This document shows, one piece after another, positions 51,019-59,059 of a stretch of 64,000 nt of DNA; within the stretch, counting starts at the first letter, position 1, and each line of letters opens with the position of its first letter. The notes beneath the pieces were generated by a model. It did no database searches, was not told where the DNA came from, and was given only the letters and a program-made list of their open reading frames with translations. A program made the position numbers and the translations under genes. This DNA comes from Rhodospirillales bacterium (GTDB lineage Bacteria > Pseudomonadota > Alphaproteobacteria > Micavibrionales > Micavibrionaceae), in assembly GCA_020638175.1 (NCBI GenBank), contig JACKJA010000002.1:248001-312000 (forward strand), written 5' to 3'.

Positions 51019-54000
51019 CCAATGCTGCGCAAATGGAAACATCGGTTCGCGATATTGACCCCACGGTAAAGCAGCGTAATGCGGCAAACCCGCACGCGTC
51101 CGTCTGGGTGGGAGCATCAGCCGGAACCGGCAAGACAAAAGTCTTGGTAGATCGTTTGCTGCGCCTTCTTTTACCGCGGCAAGATGGCCGGGACGGAACG
51201 CTCCCCCATCGGATTTTGTGCCTGACCTTTACAAAAGCCGCCGCAAGCGAAATGGCCTTGCGAATTAATACGATCCTGAGCCAATGGGCCGTTATCAGCA
51301 CAGACGATTCCGGCACCGATCAAAAAGGCCTGCGCACTCAGTTACAGGAACTGTTGGGTTATGAGCCCTCAAGCGACGATATCATAGCCGCCCGGCGCCT
51401 GTTCGCACAGGTTGTCGACACGCCCGGCGGCCTGAAAATCATGACAATTCATTCTTTCTGCCAGTCCGTTCTGGGACGCTTCCCGCTCGAAGCCGGCCTG
51501 CCACCGCATTTCACCGTGATTGATGAGCGACAAGCCCGTGAACTGTTAATTACCGCCCGCGACCATATGCTCCGTACAGCGCGCAAAAATGAGGATATTC
51601 CTGAATCCCCGGCGTTTCGTATGCTGGCCACCACACAGAACGAATCACAATTCATGAGTCTTCTCGGCCACCTGACCGGGGAAAGACTGCTGCTGGAAAA
51701 AGAATTACCGGGGGCAGACGATGATCTGTCTCTATCGGCCTTTCACACAAAAATATGTGCGCTTTTAGACATCGAGTCAGATGCAGACGAAGATAAAATT
51801 CTGGCCGCTGCCTGTAAAAGCGATTCTTTTGATGAGTCCGGTTTGCGATCCGCTTGTGCGGCTCTGGCGACAGGCACCGCCGCAAGCGACCAGCCAAAAG
51901 GCATCGCCCTGCAAAGCTGGCTGGATTCTTCCCCGCATACCCGGCGGGAAAACTGGAAAAGCTATAGCGCGCTTTACCTTAAATCTGATGGCGCGCCCTA
52001 TAAAAAACTAATCACCGGCAAACCCGCACAAAACTTTCCGGAGGCAGAGCCCGCCCTGCAAGCCGAGAGTCTCCGTATTTTTGATATACAGGATAAATTA
52101 CGGGCGGTCCGCTGCGCCGCTGACACGCGTAACCTGTTCATTCTGGGTCGCAGCATTTTACAGGCCTATCAAAGCGCCAAAGAACGGCTGGCCGCTCTGG
52201 ATTACGACGATTTGATTTTAAGAACACTGGCTTTGCTGCAAAAACCGGACAGCGCCCCTTGGGTTTTATACAAACTCGATGGCGGGCTGGACCATGTCCT
52301 GATAGACGAAGCGCAAGACACCAACCCCGAACAATGGCAAATCATTTCCACCCTGTGTGATGATTTCTTTTCCGGGAACAGCGCCCACGATGACATCGAA
52401 CGCACCTTGTTCACAGTCGGTGATAAAAAACAGTCTATTTACAGCTTCCAGCGCGCCGCGCCGCAGGAATTTGATCGCATGAAACATCATTTTGCAACGC
52501 AGATCGAAGCCGCCGCGCAAAAGTTTACCCCGGAAACCCTGAATATATCGTTCCGGTCCACCAAAACTGTCCTGCGACTGGTCGATACGGTTTTTGCCAT
52601 GGATCCGGCCCGGCAGGGAATGGAAAATGAATCCCCCGAACACATTTCTTTCCGCACCGGTCAGGCCGGTCTGGTCGAACTCTGGCCTCTTTTCACCCTG
52701 GAAGACATCCCCGAAGAACCACCGTGGACGCCACCAACCACGATCGTCGAAAGCCGCGGCCCCGGCGCACAGCTGGCCGAACATATCGGGACAACGATTG
52801 CCCGGTGGCTAGACAACAAAGACATTCTCGAATCGGCGGGACGGCCTGTTATTCCGGGCGATATAATGATTTTGGTCCGCACCCGCACCGCTTTTGTCGG
52901 ACAACTTGTCCGCGCCCTGAAAACCAGAAAAATCCCGGTTAGCGGGATCGACCGGATGGTTCTGGGCGAACAGCTCGCCGTGATGGATTTGCTGGCGCTG
53001 GCCCGGTTTGCGTTGCTTCCCGATGATGATTTAACGCTCGCCTGCATTCTGAAATCCCCCCTGATCGGCTGGACCGAGGACCAGCTATACGAAATTGCCA
53101 TCGACAGACAAAATCAATCCCTCTGGCAGACGCTCGGGGAAAAAGGGCCGCCCAAGCTGGTAGACTGGCTGCAAACGCTAATCTTTAACGCCGCCGCCGA
53201 CCATCCATACGAGTTTTTCAGCCGGGTATTACAGCAACCCTGCCCGGCCGATCCCGTCAGCGGTCTGCGGGCGATTATAAAACGCCTGGGCATCGACGCC
53301 CAGGATCCTCTGGATGAATTTTTAAACGCCGCTCTGGCCTTTGAGCGCGATCATATTCCCGCCTTGCAGGATTTTCTGGTCTGGCAGCAAAAAGAAGACA
53401 TCGTTATCAAACGCGAGATGGAAGAAGCCGGAAACCACGTCCGCATCATGACGATTCATGCCGCCAAGGGGCTGCAGGCACCGATCGTATTTTTACCCGA
53501 CACGATCCGCACGCACGCCTCCAAACGCACACCGCGGCTGCTTTGGCCGGATAAATCCGGGCTGAGACTCCCCCTGTGGAGCGCACGCAGCGCCGATGAC
53601 CCGGCGCTATATCAAAGCGCCAGAAAAAAAGTCGAGGACAGGCTGGACGAAGAATACCGGCGATTACTTTATGTCGCCATGACCCGCGCCGAAGAACGGC
53701 TTTATATCGCGGGTTACTGTGGCCGGACCAAGCCCATAGATGACAGCTGGTATAATTACGTATCCGCCGGTTTCACTGCACTAGGTGATACCGAAACCAT
53801 AGAGTTTGGTTCTCAAACAGCGCTACGAATCACCGACCCCCGTACCCGTGATCCCGACCGCGCCGAAAAATCACAAAAGACTCCGCAGGAAATATCCGGC
53901 CCCCTGCCCGCCATGCCGTGGATGACAGCCCCGCCGCCCGAAGAACCCGATCCCCCGCGGCCCTTGACCCCGTCCCGGCCATCCGAGGAACAACCCGCCG

Positions 54001-54500
54001 CGCAAAGCCCGCTTTCCCGGCAGGATACATACCGGTTCCGACGCGGAAACATCACACATTTGCTTTTACAGATATTACCGGACCTGCCTGTCGAAAAAAG
54101 AGAGGCAACCGCCGCCGCCTATATCGACCGTCAGGCTGGCGATCTGCCGGACTCTGTCCGCCGGGACGTCGTCCGCGAAACAATGGCGATATTGTCACAC
54201 CCCGATTACGCGCCCTTGTTCGGACCCGGATCACAAGCCGAAATCCCTGTCACAGGTTATGTAAACGGTCGTCTGGTCAGCGGCCAGATTGACCGCATTC
54301 TGGTGACAAAAGATGCTATCTGGATCATTGATTACAAAACGAATCGGCCGCCGCCGACAGAAGAACAGGCAATCCCTGCCCTTTACCGTCAGCAAATGAA
54401 ATCCTATAGAGACATTGTCGCTAATATATATGACGACAGACCGGTTCGCTGTTTCCTTCTCTGGACCGACGGACCGCACCTGATGGAAGTAAATCTGTAA
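51015..54500 (+). CDS. addA: Double-strand break repair helicase AddA
   Basis: 1161 residues, UvrD-type 3'-5' helicase plus nuclease. Walker A is in VGASAGTGKTKVLVDRLLRL. LCLTFTKAAASEMALRIN, DYDDLILRTLALLQ, HVLIDEAQDTNPEQWQII, KKQSIYSFQRAAPQEF, VRIMTIHAAKGLQAPIVFLP and YVAMTRAEERLYIAGY are helicase motifs in order. A proline-rich linker lies near 950-1000. The C-terminal nuclease has IWIIDYKTNRPPPTEE. With AddB it replaces RecBCD. It is the last gene of the divL-independent run tsaE-murU-like-addB-addA, and is followed by trxA with its own promoter. Confidence 0.97.
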   Translation: MTNAAQMETSVRDIDPTVKQRNAANPHASVWVGASAGTGKTKVLVDRLLRLLLPRQDGRDGTLPHRILCLTFTKAAASEMALRINTILSQWAVISTDDSGTDQKGLRTQLQELLGYEPSSDDIIAARRLFAQVVDTPGGLKIMTIHSFCQSVLGRFPLEAGLPPHFTVIDERQARELLITARDHMLRTARKNEDIPESPAFRMLATTQNESQFMSLLGHLTGERLLLEKELPGADDDLSLSAFHTKICALLDIESDADEDKILAAACKSDSFDESGLRSACAALATGTAASDQPKGIALQSWLDSSPHTRRENWKSYSALYLKSDGAPYKKLITGKPAQNFPEAEPALQAESLRIFDIQDKLRAVRCAADTRNLFILGRSILQAYQSAKERLAALDYDDLILRTLALLQKPDSAPWVLYKLDGGLDHVLIDEAQDTNPEQWQIISTLCDDFFSGNSAHDDIERTLFTVGDKKQSIYSFQRAAPQEFDRMKHHFATQIEAAAQKFTPETLNISFRSTKTVLRLVDTVFAMDPARQGMENESPEHISFRTGQAGLVELWPLFTLEDIPEEPPWTPPTTIVESRGPGAQLAEHIGTTIARWLDNKDILESAGRPVIPGDIMILVRTRTAFVGQLVRALKTRKIPVSGIDRMVLGEQLAVMDLLALARFALLPDDDLTLACILKSPLIGWTEDQLYEIAIDRQNQSLWQTLGEKGPPKLVDWLQTLIFNAAADHPYEFFSRVLQQPCPADPVSGLRAIIKRLGIDAQDPLDEFLNAALAFERDHIPALQDFLVWQQKEDIVIKREMEEAGNHVRIMTIHAAKGLQAPIVFLPDTIRTHASKRTPRLLWPDKSGLRLPLWSARSADDPALYQSARKKVEDRLDEEYRRLLYVAMTRAEERLYIAGYCGRTKPIDDSWYNYVSAGFTALGDTETIEFGSQTALRITDPRTRDPDRAEKSQKTPQEISGPLPAMPWMTAPPPEEPDPPRPLTPSRPSEEQPAAQSPLSRQDTYRFRRGNITHLLLQILPDLPVEKREATAAAYIDRQAGDLPDSVRRDVVRETMAILSHPDYAPLFGPGSQAEIPVTGYVNGRLVSGQIDRILVTKDAIWIIDYKTNRPPPTEEQAIPALYRQQMKSYRDIVANIYDDRPVRCFLLWTDGPHLMEVNL

Positions 54501-54538
54501 AAATATCAAAAACCGACAGGGAATCGGCACGGGTATTC

Positions 54539-54566
54539 TTGACCTGCGTGACGAAAGTGCCATACT
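54539..54566 (+). promoter_or_regulatory. Candidate promoter of trxA
   Basis: TTGACC, a 16-base spacer and CATACT, about 48 bases before the trxA start, within the 113-base addA-trxA gap. Confidence 0.45.
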
Positions 54567-54613
54567 TACATCAGTATTTGTGAATAAACATCTGGGAGAA
54601 GAGGTTAGGAACC

Positions 54614-54934
54614 ATGTCCAGCGTAAATGTAAGTGACAGTGATTTTGAAAATGAAGTATTGAAGGCCGAAGGACCGGTCGTTGTCGATTTCTGGGCGGAA
54701 TGGTGCGGGCCGTGCAAGGCAATGTCACCGATCGTCGATGAAATCGCCGGCGAAATGAACGGTAAACTCAAGGTCGTCAAAGTAAACATCGATGAAAACC
54801 CGGACGCTCCCACCAAATATGGTGTGCGGGGCATCCCGACCTTTATGGTCTTCAAAGACGGGCAAGTCGTTGATACCCGCGTTGGTGGTATGGCCAAAAG
54901 CCAGTTCAGCGAATGGCTCAATTCAGCCGTCTGA
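54614..54934 (+). CDS. trxA: Thioredoxin 1
   Basis: Cytoplasmic disulfide reductase for ribonucleotide reductase and many other proteins. 106 residues with one thioredoxin fold. The active site is WCGPC, Cys31 and Cys34, in VVVDFWAEWCGPCKAMSP. The buried Asp, VNIDENPDAPTKYGVRGIPT with the cis-proline, and FMVFKDGQVVDTRVGG complete the pattern. It is downstream of addA, the conserved alphaproteobacterial position, and converges with infC across a bidirectional terminator. Confidence 0.97.
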   Translation: MSSVNVSDSDFENEVLKAEGPVVVDFWAEWCGPCKAMSPIVDEIAGEMNGKLKVVKVNIDENPDAPTKYGVRGIPTFMVFKDGQVVDTRVGGMAKSQFSEWLNSAV

Positions 54935-54960
54935 TAAGATCAAAAAATAAAATCCACAAA

Positions 54961-54997
54961 AAACAGCCCCGTTTATATCAACAAGGGCTGTTTTTTA
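54961..54997. terminator. Bidirectional terminator between trxA and infC
   Basis: A nine-base stem AAACAGCCC/GGGCTGTTT with a 15-base loop and TTTTTT on the plus strand. On the minus strand the same stem is followed by TTTTTTG, so it can also end infC transcription. Confidence 0.85.
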
Positions 54998-55014
54998 ATG
55001 TCTGAGCGAATGGG

Positions 55015-55551
55015 TTATTTTGTCGACGACAACACCATAATCATTTGGCGGCCTTCCATTTTCGGCTCCAGTTCAACTTTGGCCAGATCGCCGACATCAT
55101 TGCGAAACCGCTCGACGACCTCCTTGGCCAAATCCTGGTGAGCCATCTCCCGCCCCCGGAAACGCAGGGTAACTTTAACTTTATCGCCTTTTTCAAGGAA
55201 CCGAATCGCATTCTTCAGCTTGACGTTATAGTCATGCATTTCGATCGTCGGACGTAATTTCACTTCCTTCACATCGATCGTTTTTTGCTTTTTACGCGCT
55301 TCGTTGGCTTTTTTTTGCTGCTCGTATTTAAATTTGCCGTAGTCCATAACCTTACAAACCGGCGGTTCGGCCTGTGGCGATATTTCCACCAGATCCAGCC
55401 CGGCATTCTCGGCCTGACTCATCGCTTCATCAATAGAAACTACTCCGATCTGCTCACCTTCCGGGCCAATAAGCCGTACTTCGGCGACCCTGATCTGTTC
55501 ATTAATACGCGGTCCTTCCTCTTTCCGCGGCGGTTGCATAGGTTTACGAAT
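55015..55551 (-). CDS. infC: Translation initiation factor IF-3 (ATT start)
   Basis: Binds 30S, blocks 50S joining and checks the start codon. 178 residues from the chosen ATT start. Evidence for the start: AAGGAG is followed after 8 bases by ATT (codon order ATT-CGT-AAA-CCT-ATG), exactly the E. coli infC arrangement, in which AUU makes the gene self-limiting. The next in-frame ATG, four codons later, and a GTG 12 codons earlier have no good site. Family motifs are RINEQIRVAEVRLIGPEGEQ, the QKTIDVKEVKLRPTIEMHD linker, and the C-domain KVKVTLRFRGREMAHQDLA. It lies about 70 bases downstream of thrS, the classic thrS-infC pair; rpmI and rplT do not follow. Confidence 0.95.
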   Translation of the reverse strand: MRKPMQPPRKEEGPRINEQIRVAEVRLIGPEGEQIGVVSIDEAMSQAENAGLDLVEISPQAEPPVCKVMDYGKFKYEQQKKANEARKKQKTIDVKEVKLRPTIEMHDYNVKLKNAIRFLEKGDKVKVTLRFRGREMAHQDLAKEVVERFRNDVGDLAKVELEPKMEGRQMIMVLSSTK

Positions 55552-55567
55552 GGCAATATCTCCTTTT

Positions 55568-55597
55568 TTAATTAACACAGCAGGCACCTTGCATCAT
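55568..55597 (-). CDS. Possible 9-codon leader ORF between thrS and infC
   Basis: ATG-ATG-CAA...TAA reading MMQGACCVN, with AAGGGTGA before it and its stop five bases before the infC ribosome binding site. It is too short for sequence proof; noted because it could affect infC translation. Confidence 0.15.
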   Translation of the reverse strand: MMQGACCVN

Positions 55598-55620
55598 CGC
55601 AAGTCACCCTTAAAAACCAA

Positions 55621-57600
55621 TTAATACGGCGGTTTACTCTCAATGACAAGAGATTCCCGCGCTTCGGCAAACGGTATAAATGATTGTTCTTGTGTCCCCA
55701 GACGACGAACAGCCACTGTTTCCTGTTCGGCTTCCCGCGCCCCGACAACAAACATCACCGGCACTTTAGCCAGAGAATGTTCGCGCACTTTGTAGTTAAT
55801 TTTCTCGTTACGCACATCGAGCTCAACCCGTAACCCGGCAGCATGAAGCTCATCATAAATCTTTTGCGCATAATCGTTTGCGTCGGATGTAATCGTTGCC
55901 ACCACACACTGTATCGGCGCAATCCACAGCGGCAATTTCCCGGCAAAGCTTTCGATTAAAATACCGGCAAAGCGCTCCAAAGAACCGAAAACAGCCCGGT
56001 GGATCATAACCGGACGATGCCGGTTGCCATCTTCACCGATATAAAAAGCATCCAGCCGCTCCGGCAGGTTAAAGTCGAGCTGGCACGTACCACATTGCCA
56101 TGTCCGGCCAATCGCATCCCGCAGATGGAATTCATATTTAGGCCCGTAAAAAGCACCCTCTCCTTCAGCGATTTCGTAAGACAGCCCCAAAGCCTCCAGC
56201 CCGTCAACCATAGCTTTTTCAGCGCGATCCCAGACCTCGTCTGACCCGGCCCGCAACTCAGGACGCGTCGCCAGCTTAATCTGGATATCTTCGAACCCAA
56301 AATCCTTGTAAACAGCATAGAACAGCTCAACAAAGTCTTTCACTTCGCCCAGAATCTGATCTTCCGTACAGAAAATATGAGCATCATCCTGCGTCATTTG
56401 CCGCACGCGCATCAAACCATGCAGAGCGCCATGCGCCTCGTTCCTGTGACAACAGCCAAATTCAGCCATCCGGAGAGGCAAGTCGCGGTAAGACTTAATG
56501 CCCTGATTAAAAATCTGGATATGCGCCGGGCAATTCATCGGCTTGATCGCCATCAAAGCGCCTTTTCCTGAAATTACCGGCCCGTCATCATCGGTATTCG
56601 GTACTTCGTCCGGCACCACAAACATGTTTTCGCGGAATTTTCCCCAATGCCCGGATTTCTCCCACAGCTTGTTATCAATCAACTGCGGGGTTTTAACCTC
56701 TACATAATTACAATCGCGTAACCGGCGGCGAATGTAATTTTCCAGCTGGTTATAAATCACAAAGCCTTTCGGATGCCAGAAAACCGAGCCCTGCGCCTCT
56801 TCCTGAAAATGGTAAAGATCCATTTCCTTGCCCAGTTTGCGGTGATCGCGCTTTTCTGCTTCCTCAAGCTGAGTCAGGTACTCTTTAAGCTCTTTATCGT
56901 TGCGCCAGGCCGTCCCGTAGATCCGGGTCAGCATCGCCTTCGATGAATCCCCGCGCCAGTAAGCCCCTGCCACCTTCATCAGTTTAAACGCCGTTCCAAT
57001 ATGCTTGGTTGTCGGCATGTGCGGCCCGCGGCACAAATCGTACCAGTCGCCCTGACGATAAATCGTGATGGTTTCAGATTCAGGTAAATCCTGTATCAGT
57101 TCCGCCTTGAATTGTTCCCCGATTTCCTTGAAATGGGCAATCGCCTCATTGCGGTCCCAAACCTCGCGAACAAACGGAGAAGCCTTCTCGACGATCTGCC
57201 GCATTTTCTTCTCAATCGCTTCCAGATCTTCGGTTGAAAACGGTTCACTGCGGTAAAAATCATAGTAAAAGCCATTTTCAATCGCCGGGCCGATGGTTAC
57301 CTGCGTACCGGGAAAAAGCTCCTGCACGGCCTGCGCCATCACATGAGCCGCATCGTGGCGAATGATTTCCAAAGCGGCCGGATCATCACGTTTAATCAGC
57401 TCAACGCGCGCATCTTCAGTAATGGGTAACGTCGCATCCTTGATCTCACCATCAATACGGGCCGCAACCACAGCTTTAGCCAGCGACGGAGAAATACTTT
57501 CCGCAATCCCCAGCCCCGTCACACCGTTTTCATAGGACCGCGCCGATCCATCCGGTAATGTAATGGTAATTTCACTCATCTTATGCGCCGCTTCACTCAC
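55621..57600 (-). CDS. thrS: Threonine--tRNA ligase
   Basis: 659 residues, the full bacterial form. The TGS domain is at about 8-70 (ITITLPDGSARSYENGVTG), the editing domain at 75-240 (HDAAHVMAQAVQELFPG with the HxxxH site, and a later Cys-x-x-x-His in YDLCRGPHMP), and the class II core at 250-540 with motif 2 MRVRQMTQDDAHIFC, zinc ligands in PMNCPAHIQIF and motif 3 HRAVFGSLERFAGILIE. The anticodon domain starts near IAPIQCVVATITS. The GTG start has AGAGG five bases before; an ATG seven codons later is the alternative. Gap of 46 bases after the membrane-fusion gene, so it may be cotranscribed with the secretion genes. Confidence 0.98.
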   Translation of the reverse strand: MSEAAHKMSEITITLPDGSARSYENGVTGLGIAESISPSLAKAVVAARIDGEIKDATLPITEDARVELIKRDDPAALEIIRHDAAHVMAQAVQELFPGTQVTIGPAIENGFYYDFYRSEPFSTEDLEAIEKKMRQIVEKASPFVREVWDRNEAIAHFKEIGEQFKAELIQDLPESETITIYRQGDWYDLCRGPHMPTTKHIGTAFKLMKVAGAYWRGDSSKAMLTRIYGTAWRNDKELKEYLTQLEEAEKRDHRKLGKEMDLYHFQEEAQGSVFWHPKGFVIYNQLENYIRRRLRDCNYVEVKTPQLIDNKLWEKSGHWGKFRENMFVVPDEVPNTDDDGPVISGKGALMAIKPMNCPAHIQIFNQGIKSYRDLPLRMAEFGCCHRNEAHGALHGLMRVRQMTQDDAHIFCTEDQILGEVKDFVELFYAVYKDFGFEDIQIKLATRPELRAGSDEVWDRAEKAMVDGLEALGLSYEIAEGEGAFYGPKYEFHLRDAIGRTWQCGTCQLDFNLPERLDAFYIGEDGNRHRPVMIHRAVFGSLERFAGILIESFAGKLPLWIAPIQCVVATITSDANDYAQKIYDELHAAGLRVELDVRNEKINYKVREHSLAKVPVMFVVGAREAEQETVAVRRLGTQEQSFIPFAEARESLVIESKPPY

Positions 57601-57646
57601 GTTAACCTCTTTATCTTTTATAGCTGTAAGGCTTGATATACAAGGT

Positions 57647-59053
57647 TTAACGCTCTTTCATGGCATTATCAAGGGTCTTGATAAACGGCTTCATAATGTA
57701 TTCCATCACGGTCTTCTCGCCGGTCAGAATATCAACAGACGCGACCATGCCGGGAATGATCGGCAAAATTTCGCCTTTGCGCTTCAGGTTTTTTTCGGGC
57801 GTACGGACACGTACACGGTAAAAACTCTCCCCTTTATCATTGGTAATGGTGTCCGCTGAAATATCGACGACCTCCCCTTTTAAACCGCCATAAATAGAGA
57901 AATCGTAAGCTGTGATTTTAACGATAGCCTGCTGACCGGGATAAAGAAAAGCAATATCCGCGGGACGTACACGCGCCTCGACCAAAAGCTGGTCATCCCG
58001 AGGCACAATCTCAACAACATCATCCCCCGGCTTAATGACGCCGCCCACGGTATTGATCTTGAAATCCTTGATCGTCCCGGAAACAGGGGACCGAATATCC
58101 GTCCGTTTCTGGCGATCACTCAGCGCTGAAAGCGTTTCCTTGATCGTTCCCATCTCAATCTGGGTCGTCGCAAGTTCGGTCTGGGCCGTGGCCCGCGCTG
58201 CGCTTTTCAGCTCTTCAATCCGGCTTTTGGCTTCTTCCACCGCCGATTTTGCCCGCGGCAAGGATGTCAGAACGCCGTTAAGCTCGGTCTGACGCTCCTT
58301 CATATCGCGCTCTAACTGTAAGAGTTCCATCTTCGGAGCACTGCCGCGCTCAACCAATGGCCGAATCATATCCATTTCCTGCCGCGATAAACTGATCACA
58401 CCGCGCAAATCCGATGCGCGCGTTTCCAGTTCGCGCACTTCCTGCTCCCGCTGGCTTATCTGCTGATCCAAAACCTGCGTTTGGCTATGCACATTCGCTT
58501 GGTTAGCTTTGAACGCGTTTAATTCCTCGGTTACGCTTTGCGGAACACCCTTCATAACATCTTCGGAAAATTGCGGTGTCACTTGCCCTTCGGCCTCGGC
58601 CTGCAAACGCTGGGATTTCGCCTTTAAGCCCAGATACCGCTTCTGGTTCGAACCCAGATCTGATGTAGCCCCCACATCGGACAGCCGCATCAAAACCTGG
58701 CCGGCCGTTACGTTATCGCCCTCTTTAACCAGAAAATCACGGACAATCCCGCCTTCCTGATGCTGAACCATCTGGATCTCGCTCGACGGAATGACTTTTC
58801 CATCGCCGCGCGTAACCTCATCCAGTGTCGCCCAGTTGGCCCACACAACAAAAATCACGAAAAACGTACCGATAACCACCAGCATCATATGCCGGGACAA
58901 CGGCAAATCGTCATCCGGATCGAAAACATTTTCAGCATGCGCCCGCATGGTTTCAAGGCGCTCTTTCGCCCACTGACCACGGATCTTAGCCCAGTCTGCC
59001 GCCTCGTTAATTCGCAGGCTTTCGTCTTGTTTCTGTTTTTCCTTAGCCATCAT
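57647..59053 (-). CDS. Type I secretion membrane-fusion protein (HlyD/LapC type)
   Basis: Links the inner-membrane ABC exporter to the outer-membrane pore. 468 residues. A cytoplasmic N-terminus is followed by one membrane segment near 52-72 (HMMLVVIGTFFVIFVVWANW), a biotinyl-lipoyl strand (GIVRDFLVKEGDNVTAGQVL) and a long periplasmic coiled coil at about 130-310 (LDQQISQREQEVRELETRAS), then the second lipoyl half (RSPVSGTIKDFKINTVGGVI) and the beta-barrel end (GMVASVDILTGEKTVMEYI). The family is HlyD/PrtE. It begins seven bases after the ABC transporter stop. A second ATG directly follows the first. Confidence 0.95.
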   Translation of the reverse strand: MMAKEKQKQDESLRINEAADWAKIRGQWAKERLETMRAHAENVFDPDDDLPLSRHMMLVVIGTFFVIFVVWANWATLDEVTRGDGKVIPSSEIQMVQHQEGGIVRDFLVKEGDNVTAGQVLMRLSDVGATSDLGSNQKRYLGLKAKSQRLQAEAEGQVTPQFSEDVMKGVPQSVTEELNAFKANQANVHSQTQVLDQQISQREQEVRELETRASDLRGVISLSRQEMDMIRPLVERGSAPKMELLQLERDMKERQTELNGVLTSLPRAKSAVEEAKSRIEELKSAARATAQTELATTQIEMGTIKETLSALSDRQKRTDIRSPVSGTIKDFKINTVGGVIKPGDDVVEIVPRDDQLLVEARVRPADIAFLYPGQQAIVKITAYDFSIYGGLKGEVVDISADTITNDKGESFYRVRVRTPEKNLKRKGEILPIIPGMVASVDILTGEKTVMEYIMKPFIKTLDNAMKER

Positions 59054-59059
59054 CGTACT

